DNA of 64,000 bases from Crocinitomicaceae bacterium (lineage in GTDB: Bacteria; Bacteroidota; Bacteroidia; Flavobacteriales_D; Crocinitomicaceae), in contig JALRJE010000091.1 in the NCBI GenBank assembly GCA_023268965.1, positions 1 through 64,000 of the forward strand, read 5' to 3'. A program made the translations under genes and the position numbers. The notes below the pieces were generated by a model. That model worked only from the letters and a program-made list of their open reading frames with translations, was not told the origin of the DNA and searched no databases. Shown here one piece after another: positions 52,190 to 59,814 of this stretch. Numbering within the stretch: the stretch's first letter is position 1; each line of letters begins with the position of its first letter.

Positions 52190-52219
52190 TTTGTATCCCA
52201 AAAAACTAGGCTATTTTTG
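52190..52219 (+). promoter_or_regulatory. promoter of the TPR gene
   Basis: TTTG (52190-52193) and TATTTTTG (52212-52219) with an 18-bp spacer. Predicted start near 52223, 24 nt before ATG 52247, which excludes the longer frame opening at TTG 52217. Confidence 0.65.
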
Positions 52220-52246
52220 GCCCGTATTTACATAAAAAAAATAAAT

Positions 52247-53905
52247 ATGAAACGCATCATACTCTTTTCCACATTACTTTTCTCTGGATTGCATTACGCA
52301 CAGAGCTTACAAGTTGCCAATGCAAAAACTGAAAACGAACGCTACCGCGAGGCAATTAACGACTTTAAAAAGTTAATTGCAGCAGACCCTATTAATGGGG
52401 AGAACTACTTTTATTACGGAGACTGTTACTTTGAAATGGAAGAAGTCGACTCTGCAAAAATCATGTGGAAAAAAGGCTATGATGTCGACAAACTCCGTGC
52501 AATGCCACTTGTTGGGTATGGTCGTGTACTTTGGCTAGAAGGCAAAAGCACTGAAGCAAAAGCAGAATTCACCAAAGCGCTTTTGATGACAAAAAGAGAC
52601 AAGCTAAAAAAAGCAGAAGTGATTCGCGGTATTGCTGAAGTTTATATTGAAGCCCCTAATAAGAATTTAGATGAGGCACTCATCTTATTAGAAGAGGCCA
52701 TTATCAAAGATCCTAAAAACGAAGACAACTATTTGCTCAAAGGCGATGCACTTTATGCCCGCAATTCTTCAGATGCCTCTGAAGCGCTAAAGGCTTATAA
52801 TCAAGTTTTGGTTATTAATCCGAGATCTCCACGAGGTATTGTCCGCAAAGCACTTATTTATCAACGTGCACGCAACGAACAAGAGGCCAATAAGATGTAC
52901 AATGAGGCCAAAGCCATTGATCCTACTTATGCGCCAGCGTATCGTCTAAATGCAGAGCTCTACATGATGTTCGGGAAAAACGATAAAGCCATTGAAAACT
53001 GGGAAAAATACCTTGAACTCAACAATAATATTGAATCTCGTTACCGTTATGCAAACGCCTTATTTGGAGCAAAAGCTTACAGCACGCTTTTGGACCAACT
53101 TGAAGTCCTCAAAACAAACGGACTTTCCAATTTTTACACCGAGCGTATGTACACGTTTGCCTATTCCGATAATAACGATTCGCTAACTTTGGTAAAGGGG
53201 TTGAGTGCTTCTGACCGCTTTTTTTCTTTGGTTCCGCAAGACAAAATCAATTACCAAGATTACAAAGTAAGAGGTACTATCTTTCAAAAACTGGGCAATG
53301 ACAGCCTCACAATTCTCGCATTTGAAAAGGCAGCTTCTATGAACGAAACTGGCTATAAAGAATTAGCCAACGATCTTTTGAGGTTATATTCTAAAAATAA
53401 AATGTACGACAAAGTCATCTCTCATTATGCTGATCGCCGTCAAAAAAATGGTAAATTGTTAGCCCATGAAGAATATGATTTAGGTAAGGCCTACTATTTT
53501 GGTTTGAAAAACTACGCCATAGCAGACAGTCTATTTCAAATTGTCATAGAAAATGACTCTACTTACGTACCAGCTTTCATTTACCGAGCCAGATGTAATT
53601 ACAAACTTGATACATTGAATAGTGCAGTAAATGCAACTTGGCGTGCATTCCCATACTACTCAAAAGTCACAGAAATTGTCAAAGAAGCTGATCGTCAACA
53701 ACCTTCAAAGAAAAGTTTTATTTTGGAAGCGTTACGTTATTGCGCAGATTACCATTCTAAATCAAAAAACCAAGATCTTGATAAAGCGAAATCATATTTT
53801 GAACAAATTCTTGCAGTTGAACCTAACGACCCTGTTGCAAAACGCGTCTTAGGTATAAAAGATCCCGTACCAACTGACGAGTCACCAAGTCCTGATCGCA
53901 ATTAA
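52247..53905 (+). CDS. secreted tetratricopeptide repeat protein
   Basis: The 552-residue protein has a signal peptide (KRIILFSTLLFSGLHYAQS) and about ten TPR-type helical hairpins across the rest, e.g. RYREAINDFKKLIAADPINGENYFYYGDCYFEM, ALKAYNQVLVINPRSPRGIVRKALIY, NKMYNEAKAIDPTYAPAYRLNAELY and KSYFEQILAVEPNDPVAKRVLG. TPR arrays bind peptides or proteins, so it probably is a periplasmic scaffold. It follows the PstS-like gene but has its own promoter. A very strong bidirectional terminator ends it. Confidence 0.85.
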   Translation: MKRIILFSTLLFSGLHYAQSLQVANAKTENERYREAINDFKKLIAADPINGENYFYYGDCYFEMEEVDSAKIMWKKGYDVDKLRAMPLVGYGRVLWLEGKSTEAKAEFTKALLMTKRDKLKKAEVIRGIAEVYIEAPNKNLDEALILLEEAIIKDPKNEDNYLLKGDALYARNSSDASEALKAYNQVLVINPRSPRGIVRKALIYQRARNEQEANKMYNEAKAIDPTYAPAYRLNAELYMMFGKNDKAIENWEKYLELNNNIESRYRYANALFGAKAYSTLLDQLEVLKTNGLSNFYTERMYTFAYSDNNDSLTLVKGLSASDRFFSLVPQDKINYQDYKVRGTIFQKLGNDSLTILAFEKAASMNETGYKELANDLLRLYSKNKMYDKVISHYADRRQKNGKLLAHEEYDLGKAYYFGLKNYAIADSLFQIVIENDSTYVPAFIYRARCNYKLDTLNSAVNATWRAFPYYSKVTEIVKEADRQQPSKKSFILEALRYCADYHSKSKNQDLDKAKSYFEQILAVEPNDPVAKRVLGIKDPVPTDESPSPDRN

Positions 53906-53920
53906 TATTCATATTGAAGT

Positions 53921-53959
53921 AAATAAAAATGGCGGCCTATAGAGCCGCCATTTTTATTT
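53921..53959. terminator. bidirectional terminator between the TPR gene and riboflavin synthase
   Basis: A perfect 16-bp stem (53921-53936 with 53944-53959; core ATGGCGGC/GCCGCCAT flanked by A- and T-tracts) with a 7-nt loop. It fits termination of both convergent genes. Confidence 0.92.
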
Positions 53960-53971
53960 CATTTTAATCCT

Positions 53972-54558
53972 TTAAGACTGCTGCAATCCTAGATAGCGAG
54001 CCACATATTTTCCGATAATGTCAAATTCTAAATTGACTTCGGTTCCTGCATTTATTTGATGGAAGTTAGTGTGTTCATACGTATATGGAATGATGCAAAC
54101 AGAGAAGCGGCCTTTTGAGCATCTACCACGGTTAAACTTGTGCCGTTTACTGTTATAGACCCCTTTTCTACAGTAACAAAAGAATCTGGATGTGAAAAAG
54201 TAAAGCGCCAAGATCCGTTTTCATCGAGTACCTCAGTGCAGGTGCCAACACAATCTACATGGCCTTGAACCAAATGGCCATCTAAACGCCCCCCGAGCTG
54301 CATACAGCGCTCCATGTTAATTTTACTACCCACCTGCCATGAGCCTAAATTGGTTTTGAGCAGTGTTTCTTGAATAGCTGTAACGACATGTTGGTCATTA
54401 TGCTGCGATACCACAGTTAAACAACAGCCGTTATGAGCCACGCTTTGGTCTATTTTAAAACCAGAGGATAAACCAGAGGCAATCGTAAAATGAATATTGC
54501 CTCCGTCTTTTTGAATGGCTAGTACTTTGCCGATATCTTCGATTATTCCTGTAAACAT
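53972..54558 (-). CDS. ribE: riboflavin synthase, interrupted by a one-base frameshift
   Basis: Riboflavin synthase makes riboflavin from two molecules of 6,7-dimethyl-8-ribityllumazine and consists of two similar beta-barrels. The first frame (54558 to about 54117) encodes MFTGIIEDIGKV, HNGCCLTVV, GGRLDGHLVQGHVDCVG and SITVNGTSLTVVD, all typical. It then goes out of frame at a run of four A (54113-54116, plus strand TTTT) and would stop at 54052, while the normal ending (GRFSVCIIPYTYEHTNF, AGTEVNLEFDIIGKYVARYLG) continues in the -1 frame to 53972. One extra A restores an intact protein of about 195 residues. Whether this is a sequencing error or a real mutation cannot be decided here. Confidence 0.85.
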
Positions 54559-54562
54559 ATTG

Positions 54563-54570
54563 CAAAATTA
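54563..54570 (-). promoter_or_regulatory. -7 element TAATTTTG of riboflavin synthase
   Basis: Exact TAnnTTTG match on the minus strand, ending 4 bases before the ATG at 54558; implies a leaderless transcript. Confidence 0.6.
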
Positions 54571-54577
54571 CACAATC

Positions 54578-56299
54578 TTATGCGCTCAGACACAAATCTT
54601 GAAGTTGGAGTTGTAAGGTGGTGCGGTTCATGTAAGAATTGGGCGTGATCTGAAAGACGATATCTATCCTAACCCCAGGAGCTAATTGCTTTTCAAAAGC
54701 AGCGAGCTTAAAGCCAATGGCGTCTATCATTACATGCGCGTCTGGCTGCGTAAGTTTGAGCTTGAGATGTGACCCTTTGAGCACTTTGTGTTCAACCACG
54801 ATACAATTCTTAGCAAAAAATACAGGATGCATATTGCCAGGCCCGCAAGGTTCAAAAGCAGCAAGAATTTGTAATACACGCGGAAAATGAACTTGCGGGT
54901 TAGAACCGAGCTCTTTAAAATGGATGCTTGTATCGATGTCAATTTGACGTTGTAGTTGCTTGCCGAGGAGTGCCACTGATACGGCTTGCTCAAATGCAGC
55001 TTTAAATTTTTGGAGCTGCTCTGGTAAAAGCGTGAGGCCTGCTGCAAACTGATGCCCACCAAACTGAAGGAGCTGCGCTTGACAAGATTCAAGGAGTTCG
55101 TAAAGATGCAGTGGGGCCATACAGCGCGCAGAACCGGTCAAAACACCATTAGACTCTGTAAGTACTATGGTAGGTCTGTAATGGCTCTCTATTAGGCGTG
55201 AGGCTACAATTCCGACCACACCCTTGTGCCAACTAGGGTCAAAGACTATAGTGGTGAGTTGAGCCGAAAAATTGGGGTCTGATGCAATTTGATCCAGGGC
55301 TTGGGCAGTTATTTCTTGATCAAGGGCGCGGCGGGTGGTGTTGTCATTGTTTATAGCTAATGCCAATTCTTCTATCTCTTTCTGGTTGCTGCTGAGCATC
55401 CAGTCAACTGCGCGCTTGCCGGACGCAATTCTGCCTGCGGCATTGATGCGAGGAGCCAAGATAAAGACAAGGTCTCGGAGCGAGAGCGGTAGAGATTGAG
55501 CAGCAAGGGAGAGAATCGCCAAAAATGCCGGACGCGGGGCTGCATTGAGCTGCGCCAATCCTTTGGCACAAAGCGTGCGGTTCTCATCGAGCAACTCCAC
55601 GATATCTGCACCGATAGCCAAAGCAACTAAATCAAGACTTCTGAAAAGGGAGCTCAAGTCTCTTTCAAGATGTATATAGAGTCCCTGTAGTAACTTAAAT
55701 GCGACTCCACAACCCGATAATTCTTTGTAAGGATAGGAACAACCTGCCTGCTTCGCATTGAGTACAATTGCAGGTGGCAGTTTGGTGTCGGGTTGGTGAT
55801 GATCACAGACAATGATATCGATACCCGCTGCATAGGCGCGTTCTAATGTGGTATGGGCTTTAATACCGCAGTCTAGTGTGATAAGTAGTTGAAATCCTTC
55901 TTGAATCGTAAAGTCTATGCCAGCCTCACTGACACCGTAGCCTTCTTTGTAGCGGTCTGGAATGTAATAAGCACAGTGAAGACCGAGTAAAGCGAGTTGT
56001 TCGTGCATGAGCGCAACCGCGGTGGTGCCATCTACATCGTAATCTCCGAATAAGAGTACTTTTTCTTGGTTCGTAATTGCTTGACTTAACCTCAAGACAG
56101 CCTTACTCATGTTGCACATTAAAAATGGATCGTGTAAGGGCTGATCTTGTGGTTTGAAAAAAGAAACCGCTTTGGCACGGCTATCTATTCCTTTTTGCAA
56201 CAAAATTTGTGCAGCAAACTGCGGTATTTTAAGTGTTTCGGAGAGTTCAACAACTGCAAGAACTGGTTCTTGAACCCGGAGTTTCCAAGTCTGATTCAT
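54578..56299 (-). CDS. recJ: single-stranded-DNA-specific exonuclease RecJ
   Basis: The 573-residue protein is RecJ, a 5'-3' exonuclease used in recombination and mismatch repair. The DHH core has LLFGDYDVDGTTAVALMHEQL, LLITLDCGIKAHT and DIIVCDHHQPD, with the metal-binding Asp/His residues in place; the DHHA1/OB part follows (IVFDPSWHKGVVGIVASRLIE, LTGSARCMAPLHLYELLE, LLQFGGHQFAAGLTL). Length is normal. The gene is 38 bases after pyk, and an imperfect TACCTTTA element (56304-56311) ends 4 bases before its ATG. Confidence 0.96.
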   Translation of the reverse strand: MNQTWKLRVQEPVLAVVELSETLKIPQFAAQILLQKGIDSRAKAVSFFKPQDQPLHDPFLMCNMSKAVLRLSQAITNQEKVLLFGDYDVDGTTAVALMHEQLALLGLHCAYYIPDRYKEGYGVSEAGIDFTIQEGFQLLITLDCGIKAHTTLERAYAAGIDIIVCDHHQPDTKLPPAIVLNAKQAGCSYPYKELSGCGVAFKLLQGLYIHLERDLSSLFRSLDLVALAIGADIVELLDENRTLCAKGLAQLNAAPRPAFLAILSLAAQSLPLSLRDLVFILAPRINAAGRIASGKRAVDWMLSSNQKEIEELALAINNDNTTRRALDQEITAQALDQIASDPNFSAQLTTIVFDPSWHKGVVGIVASRLIESHYRPTIVLTESNGVLTGSARCMAPLHLYELLESCQAQLLQFGGHQFAAGLTLLPEQLQKFKAAFEQAVSVALLGKQLQRQIDIDTSIHFKELGSNPQVHFPRVLQILAAFEPCGPGNMHPVFFAKNCIVVEHKVLKGSHLKLKLTQPDAHVMIDAIGFKLAAFEKQLAPGVRIDIVFQITPNSYMNRTTLQLQLQDLCLSA

Positions 56300-56303
56300 G
56301 CAG

Positions 56304-56311
56304 TAAAGGTA
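56304..56311 (-). promoter_or_regulatory. possible -7 element TACCTTTA of recJ
   Basis: One mismatch (last base) to TAnnTTTG on the minus strand; 4 bases before the recJ ATG. Weaker than the exact sites elsewhere. Confidence 0.35.
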
Positions 56312-56337
56312 AGCGAATTAAAAACTGCTGGCGTCCG

Positions 56338-57756
56338 TTAATCTACGTAGGAGAGCTTCAACATATTTGAACCTCCGAGATCCTCTAAGGGAATAGATGC
56401 TACATTGATAACTACATCACCCTTTTGAAGATGGCCTTCTTCTTTCAATATGTGTTTGATATCAGCAATGGTGTGGTCTGTTGATATACGCTTATTGTAA
56501 TAAAAGGCCTGAACACCCCAAACCAAATTGAGCTGGGTAAGGATTTTACGATTATGGGTAAAGACATAAATTTGTGAAGCAGGTCTTTGCGAAGCAATTT
56601 TGTAGGCGGTGTATCCGGAAAACGTCATGGTAATGATGGCATTGGCTTCGACGCGTTGAGCCAAGCGGCAAGCATTGAAACATATTGAGTCCGAAATAAA
56701 GCGCGGACTCCCTTTTGGCGGCAGCTCTTCTTTGTGATACATACTCGGGTGCTGCTCCATTTCTTTGATGATATTGGCCATTGTTTGAACTACCTGAACT
56801 GGGTACTGTCCAACAGAAGTTTCTCCAGATAACATCACGGCATCGGCGCCATCTAGTACAGCATTGGCCACATCATTTACCTCAGCTCGGCTTGGCGTCA
56901 GGCTATTGAGCATGGATTCCATCATCTGGGTTGCAACAATAACTGGCTTTGCTTTAGAAATAGACTTGGCGATGATCATTTTTTGAATTAGCGGCACATT
57001 CTGATACGGGATTTCGACACCGAGGTCTCCGCGCGCTACCATTAAAGCATCGCTCTCATGTATGATTTCATCGATGTTTTCTAGGGCTTCTGGTTTTTCT
57101 ATTTTAGCAACGACTTTTGCTATACTGCGTTTTTTGGCAATCTTTTCTTTAAGATCAGTAATACATTTGGCACTGCGAACAAAAGAAAGCCCAATCCAAT
57201 CTACGCCTAATTTGAGTGCGTAATTGAGGTCTTCAATATCTTTCTCCGTTAAAGATGGCATGGAAATTTTAGTGTTCGGGAAGTTGACTCCTTTTTTAGA
57301 GCACAGCAAACCGCCTTGAATCACTTCACAGCGGATTTTTTCTTTTTTATCGGTCTCTAAAACAGTTAAGACCAACTTGCCATCGTCTAATAAAATGAGC
57401 TCTCCCGGATTCACATCTCGAGGTAATAAATGGTAATTGATCGAAAAACGCTTGTTATTGCCTATGACCTTTTCTACGACAATATCTATTTGCTGACCGA
57501 CCTCGATGAGCACACCATTGTTTTCCATTTCGTGGGTACGAATTTTTGGACCCTGAAGATCGGCTAAAATAGCAACGTTTAGGCCTAACTCTTCATTGAG
57601 TTCTCTGATCAGTGCTACTGCACCGGCGTGGTCTTGATGGCTTCCATGCGAAAAATTTAGTCGGCAAACGTTAAGCCCTGCACGCATCATGTCGGCAAGT
57701 ATTTCTTTTTTGAGAGAGGCTGGCCCCATTGTGGCCACTATTTTGGTTCTTTTCAT
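56338..57756 (-). CDS. pyk: pyruvate kinase
   Basis: The 472-residue protein is a complete pyruvate kinase: RTKIVATMGPASLKKEILADMM at the N-terminus, RLNFSHGSHQDH, the catalytic and metal region VAKIEKPEALENIDEIIHESDALMVARGDLGVEIP, and VILATQMMESM-like PVIVATQMMESML with NAVLDGADAVMLSGETSVGQYP. The C-terminal domain (about 350-470) would carry allosteric sites. It converts phosphoenolpyruvate and ADP to pyruvate and ATP. It begins 1 base after the IPExxxVDY gene, a pairing I know from flavobacteria. Confidence 0.97.
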   Translation of the reverse strand: MKRTKIVATMGPASLKKEILADMMRAGLNVCRLNFSHGSHQDHAGAVALIRELNEELGLNVAILADLQGPKIRTHEMENNGVLIEVGQQIDIVVEKVIGNNKRFSINYHLLPRDVNPGELILLDDGKLVLTVLETDKKEKIRCEVIQGGLLCSKKGVNFPNTKISMPSLTEKDIEDLNYALKLGVDWIGLSFVRSAKCITDLKEKIAKKRSIAKVVAKIEKPEALENIDEIIHESDALMVARGDLGVEIPYQNVPLIQKMIIAKSISKAKPVIVATQMMESMLNSLTPSRAEVNDVANAVLDGADAVMLSGETSVGQYPVQVVQTMANIIKEMEQHPSMYHKEELPPKGSPRFISDSICFNACRLAQRVEANAIITMTFSGYTAYKIASQRPASQIYVFTHNRKILTQLNLVWGVQAFYYNKRISTDHTIADIKHILKEEGHLQKGDVVINVASIPLEDLGGSNMLKLSYVD

Positions 57757-57757
57757 G

Positions 57758-58186
57758 TTAACTAGTAAGGTAATCTAAAATGTCAAATTCTTGGCTATTA
57801 AAGCTAAAAACAGCAACGATGCCATTGATAGTTCTGAGCTGTTCGATTAAGGTTGCAGGCTCGTGAGAATAATTTTCTTTTAAGACCAGAAAGTAATCGA
57901 TCATGGGTCTATCTGCTTGTAATAATTGTTGTTCTTGTTTATTTTTAATCAAAAAAAAGCGGGTCAAGAGTTCTTGGTCTTCAAATGTGAAGTAACTAAA
58001 AGGATGCTTTATCTTTAATTTGGGTAAGTAAAGTTCAAAACGTTGTTGTTCCTTTTCTAAATGAATGCCGAGCATTTGGTTGAGCTCCCAAGTAAGTCGG
58101 TAATCGGCAAAAGCACTTGAAATTCCATAAACTTCGAAGGGTTGTTCGTCGTCGAGGGTGAGGTCGTATTTTTTAACTTTTCCCAT
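57758..58186 (-). CDS. IPExxxVDY family protein
   Basis: A 142-residue protein of the IPExxxVDY family, found in Bacteroidota beside pyk and rnc. The characteristic region is ADRPMIDYFLVLKE, where Met-Ile-Asp-Tyr stands in the family V-D-Y position. The N-terminal KVKKYDLTLDDEQPFEVYGISSAFADYRLTWELNQML is also typical. Its function is unknown. The ATG at 58186 lies 6 bases after a TAAATTTG element; the longer frame to 58195 would overlap that element and is unlikely. Confidence 0.8.
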   Translation of the reverse strand: MGKVKKYDLTLDDEQPFEVYGISSAFADYRLTWELNQMLGIHLEKEQQRFELYLPKLKIKHPFSYFTFEDQELLTRFFLIKNKQEQQLLQADRPMIDYFLVLKENYSHEPATLIEQLRTINGIVAVFSFNSQEFDILDYLTS

Positions 58187-58192
58187 TGACCC

Positions 58193-58200
58193 CAAATTTA
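58193..58200 (-). promoter_or_regulatory. -7 element TAAATTTG of the IPExxxVDY-pyk operon
   Basis: Exact TAnnTTTG match on the minus strand; predicted start near 58189, 3 nt before the ATG. Confidence 0.6.
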
Positions 58201-58283
58201 CTCATTTAATGGCAAACGCAACATCAACAATTCATTGTCAATTGATTTATTCCTTATGAAGATCTGCCCTGCAGTTTAATGTT

Positions 58284-58291
58284 TAATTTTG
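58284..58291 (+). promoter_or_regulatory. -7 element TAATTTTG of the barrel protein gene
   Basis: Exact TAnnTTTG; predicted start near 58295, downstream of the ATG at 58279 and upstream of the ATG at 58309, which fixes the start codon. Confidence 0.6.
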
Positions 58292-58308
58292 TTCATACAA
58301 ATATTCGT

Positions 58309-59013
58309 ATGCGCAAATATCTCCTTCTATCTTTTTTTGGCCTACTCGGTACATTGCTCCCAACTGACCTCTTTGCACAGCCAGATAAAATGATCACCAA
58401 CCGCGATAACTATTTTTGGCAATTTGGACTGGCCTGGACGACTACCGACGACGACGGGCAAGAACTCAATCCAGCGCCATTTGATCAACTACACGGTTTG
58501 CCCTTTCCATCGCGTTTGTATATTGACCGCTATATTTACAATGGCTGGAGTGCCGAAGCTGTATTGGGTGCCCAAACCTACAAGCCAGAAAGAATTGTCA
58601 ATGACTCAACAGGAGTGAACGGCCTGATCGGTTATTTTGATGTGGCGCTGAAGTACTCTTTCTATAAACAATTGGGGAGAGGTGCTATTGATCCGTATTT
58701 AGGAACAGGTATGGGTTTTAGTTTGCGTTCTTCAGACCCCAAGCAAAGCGCGCCTTTACTCACCCCCACCGTGAACTTTTCTGCAGGCTGCACTTTTTGG
58801 ATCAGTAAGCAAATTGGTCTTCAGGCGCAAGGTGTCTATAAATTTGGGCTTGTGGATATCTTAGGTAGTGCCTCATATGCTCAATACAGCCTTGGCTTGG
58901 TTTACCGCATAGACAAAACCGACGGTTACAAGAGTGATTTTCATAAATCCAAGTATAAATTACCAAGAAAACCATCGCGTATTAAAGTAGAGAAATCTAC
59001 AGACGAGTCCTGA
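58309..59013 (+). CDS. outer-membrane beta-barrel protein, unknown function
   Basis: The 234-residue protein has a signal peptide (YLLLSFFGLLGTLLPTDLFAQ) and, after a charged linker, alternating strand pattern: IYNGWSAEAVLGAQTYKP, IGYFDVALKYSFYKQLGRGAIDPYLGTGMGFSLRS, VNFSAGCTFWISKQIGLQAQGVYKF and AQYSLGLVYRI, which fits an 8-stranded barrel of the OmpX/opacity type common in Bacteroidota. The Lys-rich end (KSKYKLPRKPSRIKVEKS) is unusual. No function can be named. Confidence 0.75.
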   Translation: MRKYLLLSFFGLLGTLLPTDLFAQPDKMITNRDNYFWQFGLAWTTTDDDGQELNPAPFDQLHGLPFPSRLYIDRYIYNGWSAEAVLGAQTYKPERIVNDSTGVNGLIGYFDVALKYSFYKQLGRGAIDPYLGTGMGFSLRSSDPKQSAPLLTPTVNFSAGCTFWISKQIGLQAQGVYKFGLVDILGSASYAQYSLGLVYRIDKTDGYKSDFHKSKYKLPRKPSRIKVEKSTDES

Positions 59014-59024
59014 TTGAACCGAAC

Positions 59025-59393
59025 CTAGTTCGATATTGTCATGCGTTTTTTGGTCTCTTGATCAGCGGTTTTGATGCCATAATAATAGACGCCATTGGCA
59101 AGGCCTTTGCTATCAAAACGCAAAATATGCCCCCCCTTTTCGAATGTGGAATGAGCCAGCTGCTGAATCTCCACATTATTTTGCCAAATACTGAACTGAA
59201 CGGTTGTCAGTTCAGGACAAACGAAGTAGAATGACAACTCTCCTTGAGCTGGCTCTTGGTCTAGGGTATAAAGCTCACAATAATCTTTATGCTTTACTTG
59301 TCCTCGTTGAAAACGACGCAGGAGCGCTCTGTAGGCAATTATGGCCAACAAAATGAGCAAGGAGACGAACAAAAATTTGATAATTGCTTCCAT
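59025..59393 (-). CDS. small membrane-anchored protein, unknown function
   Basis: A 122-residue protein with one N-terminal helix (about residues 5-23, IKFLFVSLLILLAIIAYRALL) followed by a basic stretch and a soluble domain of mostly beta character (FYFVCPELTTVQFSIW, GGHILRFDSKGLANGVYYYGIKTA). The soluble part resembles the last strands of a T9SS-like or FN3-like beta-sandwich, but too weakly to call. Its start ATG overlaps the last base of the DUF493 gene stop. Confidence 0.65.
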   Translation of the reverse strand: MEAIIKFLFVSLLILLAIIAYRALLRRFQRGQVKHKDYCELYTLDQEPAQGELSFYFVCPELTTVQFSIWQNNVEIQQLAHSTFEKGGHILRFDSKGLANGVYYYGIKTADQETKKRMTISN

Positions 59394-59656
59394 TAAAGAG
59401 AGATTATTCCCGGAATAAGTGCCGCACGTTCGTAAACAGAAATGATGTCAGTTGCAGAGAGCATCACTTCTTTTGCGCTAAGGCTTACGTACTTGCCGTT
59501 TCCGGAATGATGATAAGTGATTTCGCTGTTGGCATCAAAAAGCGCAGTTACTAGCGCTAAATGGTGGTTGTCATTGGGAACAATAAACTTAAACAAATAA
59601 ATATTTGGCCATTCTTGCTGTTCGAGTTGTGCTTGGAGCGCGTCAAATGTTCCCAT
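59393..59656 (-). CDS. DUF493 (YbeD/UPF0250-like) family protein
   Basis: The 87-residue protein resembles DUF493: it has an early F-K-F-x-V-P strand (YLFKFIVPND), then GNGKYVSLSAKEVMLSATDIISVYERAALIPGIISL, where GKYVSL, a run of helix and a final IPGIISL strand are the family landmarks. YbeD is a small ACT-like regulator with unknown ligand. It overlaps the next gene by one base. A TAATTTTG element ends 4 bases before the ATG at 59656. Confidence 0.75.
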   Translation of the reverse strand: MGTFDALQAQLEQQEWPNIYLFKFIVPNDNHHLALVTALFDANSEITYHHSGNGKYVSLSAKEVMLSATDIISVYERAALIPGIISL

Positions 59657-59660
59657 GGTA

Positions 59661-59668
59661 CAAAATTA
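59661..59668 (-). promoter_or_regulatory. -7 element TAATTTTG of the DUF493 gene
   Basis: Exact TAnnTTTG on the minus strand; predicted start at 59657, one base before the ATG. Confidence 0.6.
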
Positions 59669-59700
59669 CGAACTTGCGCTAGACCAAAGCAAGCAATTTT

Positions 59701-59781
59701 TATATTTGTTTGGTGCATTTTAGAAAGGGACTAAAAATCTGGGTCACTTTCTAAGCACGAGCAGAATGCCTTCTTGTTTTT
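59701..59781 (+). ncRNA. candidate promoter-driven hairpin RNA or structured leader
   Basis: TATATTTG (59701-59708) is an exact -7 element with a predicted start near 59712. Immediately downstream a stem forms: GTGC (59713-59716) with GCAC (59755-59758), TTAGAAAG (59720-59727) with CTTTCTAA (59747-59754), and GAC with GTC inside, with a 3-base bulge. A weak hairpin and T-tract end near 59781. It lies between divergent genes and encodes no ORF. It could be an sRNA or a leader for the gene at 59815. Confidence 0.35.
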
Positions 59782-59811
59782 GCGTGCATAGGAGTATAAA
59801 TCGTAAATTTG
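59779..59811 (+). promoter_or_regulatory. promoter of the DUF5916 gene
   Basis: TTTG (59779-59782) and TAAATTTG (59804-59811), 21-bp spacer. The element ends 3 bases before ATG 59815, predicting a leaderless mRNA. Confidence 0.6.
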
Positions 59812-59814
59812 CCC

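Noticed and set aside
53972-54211. Separate small gene downstream of riboflavin synthase
   Set aside because: Its second half is the normal riboflavin synthase C-terminus in the frame after the one-base shift, so it is the same gene.
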